The notes under the pieces were generated by a model that was not told the origin of the DNA, ran no database searches, and saw only the letters and a list, made by a program, of their open reading frames with translations. Shown here in pieces: positions 36,347 through 45,096 of a DNA stretch of 64,000 bases. The first letter of the stretch is position 1. Each line of letters starts with the position of its first letter. Position numbers and translations under genes: made by a program. Origin of the DNA: Verrucomicrobiaceae bacterium (GTDB lineage: Bacteria; Verrucomicrobiota; Verrucomicrobiia; Verrucomicrobiales; Verrucomicrobiaceae); contig JADJPW010000003.1 of the NCBI GenBank assembly GCA_016713035.1, positions 1-64,000 on the forward strand, given 5' to 3'.

Positions 36347-36637
36347 ATGCACACCTTGGAAACCGATGTCGAAGTCCATGCCGATGGCAGCCTGAAGCTG
36401 CTCTCGCCTCTGCCGGAATGGCTGAAGCCGGGGCACATGCATGTCGTCCTTTCGGTGCCGAATGGCACCTCACCCAAGCCCAAGCGCGTGATCCCCACCG
36501 CCACCCCGGAGATGCTGGCAAAGCGGGCGGCGGCTTTTGAAGCGGTGCGGAAGCTGAATCCGTATCGCGACATCACTGATCCCGTCTCGTGGCAGCGTGC
36601 GATCCGCGAGGATGTGGTGCTACCGGGCCGGGAGTGA
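36347..36637 (+). CDS. Antitoxin-like small protein, apparently orphan
   Basis: A 96-residue protein starting at ATG 36347. Residues 1-40 (TLETDVEVHADGSLKLLSPLPEWLKPG) look like the beta-rich N-terminal half of AbrB-type or DUF2281-type antitoxins; the C-terminal half is helical and basic. In related genomes such genes often precede PIN-domain toxins. Here no toxin follows, and the next gene is a convergent TIR protein. The long frame starting at 36221 runs through the purine-rich palindrome and is not used. Confidence 0.55.
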   Translation: MHTLETDVEVHADGSLKLLSPLPEWLKPGHMHVVLSVPNGTSPKPKRVIPTATPEMLAKRAAAFEAVRKLNPYRDITDPVSWQRAIREDVVLPGRE

Positions 36638-36667
36638 TTTCATGATCTGCGAAATCAACTTGAGGCC

Positions 36668-38023
36668 TCAGAGCAGGCCACTCTTCTTGCTTTTACTCCT
36701 GGCAGATTTGGCCGAAATCACCTTCAATTCCGCAAGGTTCGAGACGAGGTTCTCAATCCCGAAGCTTGAAATAGACTTCACCTCACTGGTCTCAAATGTG
36801 AGGGAATGACGAGATGCATCAACATGGTCGCCATCATTTTGCGACATGCTCAAACGTATATCGTTGTTGCAAATTAACGCGCCATCATCTCCCACACCGA
36901 TTTCGGAGCCATGAATTTTTGCGGCAAGAACCTCTGTCCGCATCTCGACAGTTACATTGTTAGATAAATGAATTGTTGTTTTCATGGGGCCGGAAGCCTT
37001 GGATTTGGCTAGCCATGAATCAGCAATTGAAAGCGCCAGATCAAAATTGAGCGGCGAGATGATGAGAACGCAGCGCCTTGGACCTGCTTGAAGCTGCAAA
37101 AGCTCTTTCCTTCTGGCCTCCGCACGTTCTTCGAGACGCTTGTTGTATGCTCTGATTTCTTTTAGTGACTTGAATTCAGCGTCAGCACCTCCCTTGGCAT
37201 CCATCCATTCATACTCTGATAGTTCATAAATCCATAAGCCTTTTGCTTTCAATTCTGTTTCCGTCAGAGTAATTGGTTGCTCCCTGGCATACTGGCCCAA
37301 AACCCGAAACCAGTAATCTTTAGTGGGGTCTTTGACTTGCAGTCTCACCCCTGTCGAACACCGACTATTCCCAAACCTTGAAGCAAAATCGTTGGCATCC
37401 ATGGATGCTGGGCTGTTTGGAACATTTAGTTCTGAACATACCTGCGAAAAACACTCCATACTGTTCGAGGGTCCCTGGACATCAATACGGACTGATTCAA
37501 TTAGCTTGTCCAACGGGACTCGAAGGCTGACCTGTCCAAGCTCTCTAGCTTTGAATATCTGCTCAAACTCAGACTTTGTTACCGCTTCTCTTAGTTTCGC
37601 CCCAAGGCGAAAGTTGATTCCTTGGAGCAGAAGTGAGACGTCCTTCGCTGAGTGCAGATTCCTATTTTGGAGCAGGTTGAAAGGGCTTGGCAACTTGGCT
37701 TTTTCGCACCCTGGAAGGCAGTATATATTGGCCGAATCCAGTTTGTGAAGACCATACCCAGCCTCGAAATACGTCCATCCTGACTCAAGCGCTTTCGGCG
37801 AGATAAACACAAGCATCAAGGTCATGCGATCCAATGCCGCTTTAACTTCCTCCGGCCAGATTGTTCCATGAGGGATACTCTCGTCATCAGATGAGAGGAA
37901 AAACTCAATCAAGCCACCTGCGCGTTCATCCAAAAGCCGCTTTAGAGCCACGAGTTCACGCCTATTGCTGGATGAATGGCTGAGAAACACAGTTGGTTTT
38001 TTTGGAACAGGATGCGTTTTCAT
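36668..38023 (-). CDS. TIR-domain protein, candidate NADase defence effector
   Basis: A 451-residue protein. Residues 9-140 form a TIR domain: VFLSHSSSN at the first strand, FFLSSD, LMLVFISPKALESGWTYFEAGYG with the putative catalytic glutamate E87. Bacterial TIR domains of this sort cleave NAD+ in anti-phage systems. The remaining 300 residues match nothing I know; a helical, charged stretch (about 265-300) and a beta-rich end (340-430) may be the sensor. Codon use is more AT-rich than in neighbouring genes, which suggests acquisition. No partner gene (Thoeris ThsA, CBASS synthase) is adjacent, so it would act alone or with the nearby genes. Confidence 0.82.
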   Translation of the reverse strand: MKTHPVPKKPTVFLSHSSSNRRELVALKRLLDERAGGLIEFFLSSDDESIPHGTIWPEEVKAALDRMTLMLVFISPKALESGWTYFEAGYGLHKLDSANIYCLPGCEKAKLPSPFNLLQNRNLHSAKDVSLLLQGINFRLGAKLREAVTKSEFEQIFKARELGQVSLRVPLDKLIESVRIDVQGPSNSMECFSQVCSELNVPNSPASMDANDFASRFGNSRCSTGVRLQVKDPTKDYWFRVLGQYAREQPITLTETELKAKGLWIYELSEYEWMDAKGGADAEFKSLKEIRAYNKRLEERAEARRKELLQLQAGPRRCVLIISPLNFDLALSIADSWLAKSKASGPMKTTIHLSNNVTVEMRTEVLAAKIHGSEIGVGDDGALICNNDIRLSMSQNDGDHVDASRHSLTFETSEVKSISSFGIENLVSNLAELKVISAKSARSKSKKSGLL

Positions 38024-38080
38024 AGGCGAACGTTACTAAGACGTATGGATGCAAAAGAGTAAGCACACAAGACCAGTCGT

Positions 38081-38130
38081 GAGGCTGTGTTTGTCTCAGT
38101 CTTCGGCTTGCCAGGAGGTCCATTCCTCGA
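38081..38130. repeat. Copy of the beta-helix hydrolase 3' end
   Basis: Fifty bases matching 39052-39101 with three mismatches. In the hydrolase this stretch encodes the EWTSWQAEGWDKHSL part near the C-terminus; here it is a fragment in the same orientation, with the toxin-antitoxin pair between the two copies. Confidence 0.75.
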
Positions 38131-38145
38131 GCGAGAGCCAGTTCT

Positions 38146-38487
38146 TCATGCTCCCCGGTTCACGCGGACGAGCTGGCCTTGCAGGGAGGTCATCGTTTCC
38201 AACTGCGCATGAATCTTCTCTGCCAGGGCTGCGAAATCTGGATTGTCGGTGCAGACGATGATTCCGGCGTGGTCGGGGTTTTGGCGGTGGAGGGCGATGA
38301 AGTCCTGGCGGTTGTGGGTGAGGACGGCTCGGACGTCTTCGATGGCAAAGCGGAGGACTTCGTCGTCGGGGATGCCTGCATTCGATTTGCCCGTGTCGTG
38401 CGTGGTCAAGACGTCATGACCAAGCTGTCGCAGTGTTTGGACGACGGGCAGCGGGAAGTTCTCGTTGGAGTAGAGGCGGGCCTTCAT
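38146..38487 (-). CDS. DUF5615 PIN-like toxin
   Basis: A 113-residue protein of the DUF5615/Mut7-C-like PIN group, probably an RNase toxin. Acidic residues of the active site are visible in SNENFP near the start, GIPDDEVLRFA and VLTHNRQDFI. The ATG at 38487 overlaps the stop of the DUF433 gene, so the antitoxin is translated first, as in most such modules. Confidence 0.82.
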   Translation of the reverse strand: MKARLYSNENFPLPVVQTLRQLGHDVLTTHDTGKSNAGIPDDEVLRFAIEDVRAVLTHNRQDFIALHRQNPDHAGIIVCTDNPDFAALAEKIHAQLETMTSLQGQLVRVNRGA

Positions 38488-38819
38488 GACTCGTCACCGT
38501 TCGCGGCGATTTCGCGGTCCATCTCGTCGCGGTGGGACCGGGCGTAGTTCCAGGCGTTGGCGAGGTCTTCTGCGTTCAGCGAGGGATAAGCGGCGAGGAG
38601 TTCCCCATCGGTTTTGCCCTGCCGACGAAGCGATTCCAGCAGCCAGACGGGGATGCGGGTGCGGATGACACGGGCGGAGCCGCCGCAGACGTTGGTCTGA
38701 AAGTCGATGCCCGGATGCGCATCCGTGACCTCCATGGCCACGACTGCAAGAATACGCGCCTGATCCCCCTTTGGTAGGTGCAGCACAGCCTCGCGGACAT
38801 GGTCGTAAGTTGCAGTCAT
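38484..38819 (-). CDS. DUF433 antitoxin
   Basis: A 111-residue protein starting at ATG 38819. The C-terminal half is the DUF433 helix-turn-helix region: GIDFQTNVCGGSARVIRTRIPVW, then LESLRRQGKTDGELLAAYPSLNAEDLANAWNYA. DUF433 proteins pair with DUF5615 toxins, usually neutralise them, and repress their own promoter. The upstream part of the frame (to 39017) runs through a palindromic repeat containing a GCGGACAGGAGTGTCCGC unit and is not coding. Confidence 0.82.
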   Translation of the reverse strand: MTATYDHVREAVLHLPKGDQARILAVVAMEVTDAHPGIDFQTNVCGGSARVIRTRIPVWLLESLRRQGKTDGELLAAYPSLNAEDLANAWNYARSHRDEMDREIAANGDES

Positions 38820-38931
38820 CGGCGGAACATAGCACGCGGCGCTTCCTAACGCCAAGAGCAAAGGCGGACAGGAGTGTCCGCGCTCCTCTCGGTGAGGTTC
38901 GTGGTGCACGAGTTGGAAAACTCGTGCTACG

Positions 38932-41571
38932 TCACTTGCGGATGCCGATCTTCTCCACCGGAATCGCTTCAAAGCCGAGTTTGAAGGCGGGGGAGTCGGG
39001 TTGGAGGCGGAAATCATCGTGTTTCCAGTGCACGAACATCGGATCGGCGATGAGGCTGTGTTTGTCCCAGCCTTCGGCTTGCCAGGAGGTCCATTCGTCG
39101 AGGGGTTCGCATTCGGTGAGGCGGACGTTGTCGATGAAGACCTGGCCCTTCGGCTCGTGGCAGTCGATGCGGAGCCAGAAGTGGGTCATCCAGGGTTTCC
39201 AGGCGGCTTCGTTTTCGCGTGGCATGCGGCCGGTGGCTTCGACTTCGGTCCATTCACTGGTGGCGGTGAGGCTGGTGCTGCCTGCCTGCCAATAGCCTTC
39301 GCGGTTTTTGAAGGAGGCGAAGGCGAGGCTGAGCTTGGCGGTCGGTTCGGTGGATTTGACGCGGAGTTTCACGCGGTAGGCGGCGCCGGGCTTGATGGGC
39401 ACGTCGGGGCCGTGGAAGACGCTTTTGGGATTGCCGGGATCGCTGCCGAGGGCGCAATCGACGCGCAGCGCTCCATCGGCGACGACGAGTTGCACGTCTT
39501 TGTTGGGGCGATGGTTGAAGCCCCAGCCTTTCGGGGCCTTGCCGGGCTCGGCGGTGTCGAAGGTTTCGCTGAGGAGCGGCGGGCCGGGCTTGTCGGGGCC
39601 GGTTTTGTTGATGCCGGTGGTGATGGGATGGCCGTTTGCCCACGCGAGGTTTTGGTCGATGACGTTCCACTTGGGCGACACATGGCGGAGGTCGCCGTAT
39701 TTGATGCCGGGCTGGTCGGAGAACATGATGTTCCGCCGGACGAGGTTGCCGCTCATCATGGTGCCGTCGTCGCGGATGGCGTCTTTGGGATGCAGTTCCA
39801 TGCCGCGCATGCTGGCCCAGGCGAGCTGACCAGCGACGGATTCGTAGCCTTGGATCATGCTGTCGATGTGGCTGGTGTAGAAGCGCTGCTCTTTGGTCCA
39901 GCCGTGCAGATCGAACTGAAACTTGCCGCCGAGGGCGAAGATGTTGTTTTCGACGAGGCAATCCCGCGAGTTGTGCATGTGGATGGGCGTGTGGGCGACG
40001 CGGAAGACGATGTTGCCGATGATGTCGAGGCCGCCGGTGTTGTCGTCCGGGTAGAGGCCGAAGGTGAACCACGGATGCTTCAGCCCGCCGGCCTCCTGGC
40101 CGCAGCCGATGACATCGTGGATCAAGTTGTAGCGCCACTTGCTGCCACGGCTGCTGATCCAATCGCGGCCGCCGGTATAGACCGCGCCGCCGTCCTGAGT
40201 TTCGAGGCAGAGGTGATGGAGGTGGTTGTATTCGACGAGGAGGTTGTTACCGCTCATCTGCACGCCCATGCGCGGGCCGTCGTGGATGTGGCAATGCCGC
40301 ACAGCGTTGTCCACGCCATACATGGCGACACCGCAGGCGTTCTTATTGAAGACACCCATGTGATGGATGTGGCAGTCCTCGACGACGTGACCGGGGCCAG
40401 TGAGCGTTTTGCGATCGCCTCCGCTGAGGCTGACGCCATTGCTGCCGGTGAAGCTGATCTCGCAGTGCGAGACGCGGACGTTTTTGCCATCGCTGACGCC
40501 GACGCCGCTGCCGTGGAAGGCACCGACCTGGGTGATGACGCATTTTTCGACGAGGCAGTCCTCCGCCCGCTCGAACACGATGGCGCTGCCATGCGTGCCG
40601 GTGAGCGTGAGACCGCGGAGGGTGATGTGCTTCGCACCTTTGATTTTGAAGAAGGGATCGGCGAGGGGGATGCGGACGGATAGTAGCCCTCTCGCTCCGC
40701 GAGAGGAGCTGGTGGCGTTGTTCGCGGATGCAGTGTCGGAAGTTGGAGCGGCTTCCATGTTGGCGGAAGCGCTGTGCTCCTCTCGCGGAGCGAGAGGGCT
40801 ACTTTGCGAAGCGGAATCAGCAGGCGGCCAGAAGTAGAGCGTGCCGCTGTGCTTGTCGTAAAACCACTCGCCGGGGGCATCGAGCTCTTCGAGGGCGTTT
40901 TGGAAGTGGTAGCGGTTGTGCGGGTGGAGGTCGTAGGAGCAGTCTTTTTTCAGCGTGAGCAGTCGCGTGGCGGGATCGAGCGATGCGATGGGCTCGATGA
41001 AGTTCCACCAGCCGTATTGGGCGAAGATGTCGAGCTCCACGTCCTCGGGATGCGCCCAGGTGCGGATGTCCTGGGGCTTCACAAAGAGTGTGCGTTTCCA
41101 AAGATGGCCCTCGGGGGCACCTGCGGGTGGGAAAGCAGCGACAAAGGCCCAGCCGCCGTAAAGCGGGTCCTTGGCGTCGAAGTTCGGGTAACGGGCGAGG
41201 ATCTGGCGCTGGCCCTCGCAGAGCAGTTGTTTCGGCAGGAAGCCTTTCGGGAGGAGCTTGGAGACATCGGCTTTGACGATCTCGCCTTGATGTTTTTCCC
41301 AGCCGGTAACTTTGGGGCCGCCGATGAGGGTGCTTTGGGTGCCGGTGAAGGTGATGTCGGTGTCCTGCGCTTCGAGTGTGAGTGGTGTGAGCAGCTCGGT
41401 GGTGCCTGTGGGGAAGAAAAGCGTCGCAGGAGAGGTGTCGCCGGCTTTGCGTGCCTCACGGAGTTTTTTCAGTGCGGCGTGCGGTGGGAGATCTGGAGTG
41501 ATGTGGATGTCCAGAGCGTGGCTGTGGGACAGCAGGGACGCGAAGGACAGAAGGGTGACGAGTCGATACAT
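38932..41571 (-). CDS. Secreted parallel beta-helix glycan-active protein
   Basis: An 879-residue exported protein with a signal peptide ending near SHALD. Residues about 320-640 are a right-handed parallel beta-helix with repeated strands such as HITLRGLTLTGTHGSAIVFERAEDC, VRVSHCEISFTGSNGVSLSGG and VEYNHLHHLCLETQDGG; this architecture is used by polysaccharide lyases and GH120-like xylosidases. Residues about 690-830 look like a carbohydrate-binding beta-sandwich. A 40-residue insert (about 255-297), encoded by a palindromic repeat, interrupts the N-terminal part without breaking the frame. Substrate unknown. Confidence 0.85.
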   Translation of the reverse strand: MYRLVTLLSFASLLSHSHALDIHITPDLPPHAALKKLREARKAGDTSPATLFFPTGTTELLTPLTLEAQDTDITFTGTQSTLIGGPKVTGWEKHQGEIVKADVSKLLPKGFLPKQLLCEGQRQILARYPNFDAKDPLYGGWAFVAAFPPAGAPEGHLWKRTLFVKPQDIRTWAHPEDVELDIFAQYGWWNFIEPIASLDPATRLLTLKKDCSYDLHPHNRYHFQNALEELDAPGEWFYDKHSGTLYFWPPADSASQSSPLAPREEHSASANMEAAPTSDTASANNATSSSRGARGLLSVRIPLADPFFKIKGAKHITLRGLTLTGTHGSAIVFERAEDCLVEKCVITQVGAFHGSGVGVSDGKNVRVSHCEISFTGSNGVSLSGGDRKTLTGPGHVVEDCHIHHMGVFNKNACGVAMYGVDNAVRHCHIHDGPRMGVQMSGNNLLVEYNHLHHLCLETQDGGAVYTGGRDWISSRGSKWRYNLIHDVIGCGQEAGGLKHPWFTFGLYPDDNTGGLDIIGNIVFRVAHTPIHMHNSRDCLVENNIFALGGKFQFDLHGWTKEQRFYTSHIDSMIQGYESVAGQLAWASMRGMELHPKDAIRDDGTMMSGNLVRRNIMFSDQPGIKYGDLRHVSPKWNVIDQNLAWANGHPITTGINKTGPDKPGPPLLSETFDTAEPGKAPKGWGFNHRPNKDVQLVVADGALRVDCALGSDPGNPKSVFHGPDVPIKPGAAYRVKLRVKSTEPTAKLSLAFASFKNREGYWQAGSTSLTATSEWTEVEATGRMPRENEAAWKPWMTHFWLRIDCHEPKGQVFIDNVRLTECEPLDEWTSWQAEGWDKHSLIADPMFVHWKHDDFRLQPDSPAFKLGFEAIPVEKIGIRK
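40682..40803. repeat. In-frame REPIN-like palindromic insertion
   Basis: A perfect 28-bp inverted repeat (40682-40709 and 40776-40803) beginning AGTAGCCCTCTCGCTCCGCG, with a 66-bp loop that contains smaller palindromes. It lies inside the beta-helix gene, keeps the reading frame, and encodes a Ser/Ala/Arg-rich stretch. Confidence 0.85.
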
Positions 41572-41672
41572 GCGGGCCGTGCCATAGCTGAGACCTCTGC
41601 GCGGGGCAAAGGCCTGCTGTGGGCGAATTTTGGCGCGGACGGCGAGATTTCTCCGCGATGGACCTGCTCGAA

Positions 41673-43067
41673 TTACGTGTAGGACGATTCGACGCGTTTG
41701 GCGACGTCGCGGTAGCCGTAGTCGGTGTTGTAGATCTCTTTGAGGGCTTCCAGGTAGAGCTCGGTCTTGCCCATTTTGAGGCGGACGAGAGCTAGCTCGT
41801 AGAGCAGCTCCTTTTTGACGTTGTCCATGGCGACGATCTCTTTGGAGGCCTCAGCAAAGGTGCTTTCGGCGAGGTCGTTCATGTTCTTTTTCTCAAAGCA
41901 GCGGCCGAGGATGAGCATGGCCTTGGTACGGATGTGCGGATTGGCACGGGCTTGCTGGAGCTCTGGGATGGCCTCGGTGTAGAGGGTGCCCTCGAAGTAG
42001 GCGAGGCCGAGTTCGTAGCGGAGGGTTTTATCGGTGGGATTGCGATCCACGCGTGTTTTGGCTTCTTCGATGAGCTTGGAGGCGCGGTTGCGCTTGATCT
42101 CGCTGATCTGTGCCCGCTTGTCGTCGATGTCAGGGGCATTCGGATCGGCCTCGATGTCGGCTTCCATTTGGACGAGGCGCTGGTCGTCGATCTTGTTGCG
42201 GAGGTTTTCCACCTTGCGCAGCATGGAGACGTCACCGGGATTCAGTGTGAGAGCGTATTCGAAGAAGGTGTGGGCATTTTCCAGCTCACCGATACGCTCA
42301 TAGAGATCGGCCATACGCTTGACGATGAGGATGTTGCTCGGATCGGCATTGTACTGCTCGATGGTCTCAGCGAGGAATTGCTCCATTTCTTCCTTGGTCA
42401 TGCCTTGTTTGGCGAGCTTTTCGAGCTTGGCAGCCTCACCACTGTCTTTCATGGCTTTGCGGAAGTCGCCTTCTGCGCCCCAGCCCTGGGTTTTGATGGA
42501 TGTTTTGGCGGCGGCGTCTTTTTCGCCTTTCGCGGCAGTCATGTCGCGGGGATCGACTTTCAAGATGCTGCGATAGACTTCGCTGGCCTTTTGGGGCTCC
42601 TCGTGGGCCATGTAGTGATCCGCGAGCTTGTGCATGTTTTTGGTGTTTTCCGGGTGCCCACGGCGCAGGGTCTCCAGAGCAAAGGCGGCCAGCTCTGGGA
42701 AGTGCATCTTCATGGCGATGTCGTAGAGGGACGTGTTGCCACTCTGGCTGAAGGGGTCTTTCTGGAAGACATTCTCCTCCAGGTCTGCGATCTGCTCTGC
42801 GGGCTCTTTTTTGCCGGATTTGAAGAGGCCGCCGCCGCCAAGGCCGAGTGAGAGGCCGAATTTTTTGCCACCAGCGGCATTGACCCGCTCACCCTCGGCG
42901 AGGCGGAGCATCATGCGTCCATCGAGGAAGCCGACATTGTCCTTCACGATGGGCAGGAGGAGATTGACGACGTAATCCCAGTTTTTCGTGTCGGAGGAAG
43001 CGAGGGCTTTTTTCCAGAGGTTTTGCAGTTTCGGGTCGAGGTCGGTGTCCTTGGTGATCATGCTCAT
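41673..43067 (-). CDS. Cytoplasmic TPR-repeat protein
   Basis: A 464-residue protein without signal peptide, starting at ATG 43067 (an alternative ATG is two codons in). At least six TPR-like helix pairs are visible, including HPENTKNMHKLADHYMAHEEPQKASEVYRSIL, ADLYERIGELENAHTFFEYALTLNPGD and RYELGLAYFEGTLYTEAIPELQQA. A glycine-rich loop (SLGLGGGGLFKSGKKEP) lies near residue 85. It is probably an assembly scaffold. A small membrane protein gene lies upstream on the same strand. Confidence 0.82.
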   Translation of the reverse strand: MSMITKDTDLDPKLQNLWKKALASSDTKNWDYVVNLLLPIVKDNVGFLDGRMMLRLAEGERVNAAGGKKFGLSLGLGGGGLFKSGKKEPAEQIADLEENVFQKDPFSQSGNTSLYDIAMKMHFPELAAFALETLRRGHPENTKNMHKLADHYMAHEEPQKASEVYRSILKVDPRDMTAAKGEKDAAAKTSIKTQGWGAEGDFRKAMKDSGEAAKLEKLAKQGMTKEEMEQFLAETIEQYNADPSNILIVKRMADLYERIGELENAHTFFEYALTLNPGDVSMLRKVENLRNKIDDQRLVQMEADIEADPNAPDIDDKRAQISEIKRNRASKLIEEAKTRVDRNPTDKTLRYELGLAYFEGTLYTEAIPELQQARANPHIRTKAMLILGRCFEKKNMNDLAESTFAEASKEIVAMDNVKKELLYELALVRLKMGKTELYLEALKEIYNTDYGYRDVAKRVESSYT

Positions 43068-43120
43068 AAGTAAAAAATCCTGCGGGGAGAGGGAGTGAGG
43101 CGAGTTGGAGGGAATGGGAG

Positions 43121-43282
43121 CTACTTTTTGCCGCCGGAGACCCATGCGGAGAGGTTCTGAAGCTCGGTCTGGGTGCCGTTGATGAGGCCTTTCAGGCTGA
43201 AGCCGTGCTCAAAGAGCACCATCCAGATGAAGGTGGCGGTGAGGAAGGCGAGGGTCCAGAGGAGTTTAGAGACGAAGCGCAT
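43121..43282 (-). CDS. Small single-pass membrane protein
   Basis: Fifty-three residues from ATG 43282: one transmembrane segment (LLWTLAFLTATFIWMVLFEHG), then a polar tail. It precedes the TPR gene by about 50 bp and may anchor it or share its transcript. Its reality rests on composition and position only. Confidence 0.5.
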   Translation of the reverse strand: MRFVSKLLWTLAFLTATFIWMVLFEHGFSLKGLINGTQTELQNLSAWVSGGKK

Positions 43283-43412
43283 GTGCCGGGAGGGCGGGAA
43301 TAGAAGGGAAATGACTCTATGAAAAAACGCCGCTGGTTGTCCAGCACGCATTTTCTCGCACAGGCTGGACGACGGGCGATTTTGCGGCATGGAGAGGGCG
43401 CAAGCACTGCCT

Positions 43413-44984
43413 ATGAAGCCTTTTTACATCACTACCGCCATCGACTACACGAACGCGCCGCCCCACATCGGCCATGCGTATGAAAAAGTGCTGGCGGATG
43501 TCATGGCGCGGTTTCAGCGGCAAAATGGCCGCGAGGTGTTCTTTCTCACGGGGGTGGATCAGCACGGGCAGAAGGTGCAAAAAAGCGCGGAAAAGGCCGG
43601 AAAGACGCCGCAGCAGTTCGTGGATGATGTGACGGCGCACTTCACCGCGCTGTGGGAGAAGCTGGATGTGCGCTTCGATGGCTGGGCTGCCACCACCGAT
43701 GTGCGGCACAAGCGTGTGGTGCAGGCGATGCTGCAAAAGCTCCACGATGGCGGCCAGCTCTACAAAAAGAGTTACAGCGGTCATTACAGCGTGCGGCAGG
43801 AGCAATTCCTCACGGACAAGGAGCGCGGCCCGGATGGCAACTTTGGCCCAGAATGGGGTGAGGTGGAGTGGCGTGAGGAGGATGCGTGGTATTTTAAGCT
43901 CAGTGAGCATACCGAGTGGCTAAAGGGCTACATCCGCAGCCACCCGGACTTCATTTTCCCTCCGCACCGCACGAATGACGTGCTCAATGCGCTGGAGGGC
44001 TCTGGCGGCATCGACCTGTGCATCTCACGGCCCAAGGAGCGACTGAGCTGGGGCATTCCGCTGCCTTTTGATGAGGACTCGGTGAATTTTGTGTGGTTCG
44101 ATGCGCTGTCAAATTACATCAGCTTCGCGGGTTATCTGGCGGGTGAGGTGGGCAATGAAGGCCTGCCGCAGTTTGAGAAAATCTGGCCCGCAGATGCGGA
44201 GATCATCGGCAAGGACATCCTGGTGCCTGCCCATGCGGTGTATTGGCCCATCATGCTGCATGCCCTGGGCTTCGCGGATGCGGAGATCCCGAAGCTCATC
44301 GTCCACGGCTGGTGGAATGTGAAAGGTGCCAAGATGAGCAAAAGCCTGGGCAATGTGATCGATCCAAATGTGCTGGCAGATACCTTCACGCCAGATGGTC
44401 TGCGCTATTACCTGATGCGTGACATTGCGACCGGCTACGATGCCGACTTCAGCGATGAGCGCATCATCATGAGCTACAACAAGGAGCTGGCCGGCGGTCT
44501 GGGCAATCTGCTCAATCGCAGCATCAACATGGCGCAGAAGTATCGCTCCGGCATCCTGTCGCTGGGTGATTATGATGATGAGCTCAATCAGGCACTACGC
44601 CAGACCGTGGCGGAGGCCACGCCTGCCTTTGTGGAGAATATGAGTGCCTGGGCCGTGCATGATGGCATCGCCGCTGCCTGGCGCATCGTCACCCACGCGA
44701 ATGCCTTCGTCGATAGCACCAAGCCCTTCTCCCTGGCCAAGGACCCAGCGCAGGCGGCCCGGCTCGACAGCGTGCTCTACCATCTGGCGGAGGCACTGAC
44801 GCATGTGACCGTGCTACTGGCCCCCATCATGCCACGGGCGATGCAGGCTGCGCGGGCACAGATCGGCTGGGAGATGCCCGTGGGCTTCCAGTTCAATGAT
44901 TTGCGCTGGGGTCTCTTGCCGAACGGGCACCAACTCGGCATTCCCGTGCCCCTTTTCCCCCGCCTGGAGTTGGGGGAAGGATGA
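43413..44984 (+). CDS. metG: Methionyl-tRNA synthetase
   Basis: A 523-residue class I synthetase. HIGH-type motif PPHIGHAYEK near the start and KMSKS in GAKMSKSLGN are intact; ATG at 43413 fits the family. The CxxC zinc knuckle of the E. coli form is missing, as in the shorter MetG subtype, and the C-terminal tRNA-binding/dimerisation domain is absent. It is divergent from the small membrane protein gene. Confidence 0.95.
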   Translation: MKPFYITTAIDYTNAPPHIGHAYEKVLADVMARFQRQNGREVFFLTGVDQHGQKVQKSAEKAGKTPQQFVDDVTAHFTALWEKLDVRFDGWAATTDVRHKRVVQAMLQKLHDGGQLYKKSYSGHYSVRQEQFLTDKERGPDGNFGPEWGEVEWREEDAWYFKLSEHTEWLKGYIRSHPDFIFPPHRTNDVLNALEGSGGIDLCISRPKERLSWGIPLPFDEDSVNFVWFDALSNYISFAGYLAGEVGNEGLPQFEKIWPADAEIIGKDILVPAHAVYWPIMLHALGFADAEIPKLIVHGWWNVKGAKMSKSLGNVIDPNVLADTFTPDGLRYYLMRDIATGYDADFSDERIIMSYNKELAGGLGNLLNRSINMAQKYRSGILSLGDYDDELNQALRQTVAEATPAFVENMSAWAVHDGIAAAWRIVTHANAFVDSTKPFSLAKDPAQAARLDSVLYHLAEALTHVTVLLAPIMPRAMQAARAQIGWEMPVGFQFNDLRWGLLPNGHQLGIPVPLFPRLELGEG

Positions 44985-44990
44985 AGTTCC

Positions 44991-45042
44991 CGGTTCTCGG
45001 TTCTCGGTTCTCGGTTCTCTGCACTAAGCACTAAGCACTTCG
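44991..45042. repeat. Tandem heptad array after metG
   Basis: CGGTTCT repeated four times (44991-45018), then CT and GCACTAA twice with a partial third. It fills the gap between the convergent metG and enolase-family genes. Confidence 0.75.
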
Positions 45043-45096
45043 GCGCGAATACCACCAAAGTCACCCGACACCCCGATCATCACAAACACCGCCTCC

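Noticed and set aside
39001..40683. A 560-codon plus-strand frame
   Set aside because: It is antisense to the secreted beta-helix gene, reads as repetitive Ala/Gly/Val/Asp sequence, and arises from the third-base GC bias of the real gene.
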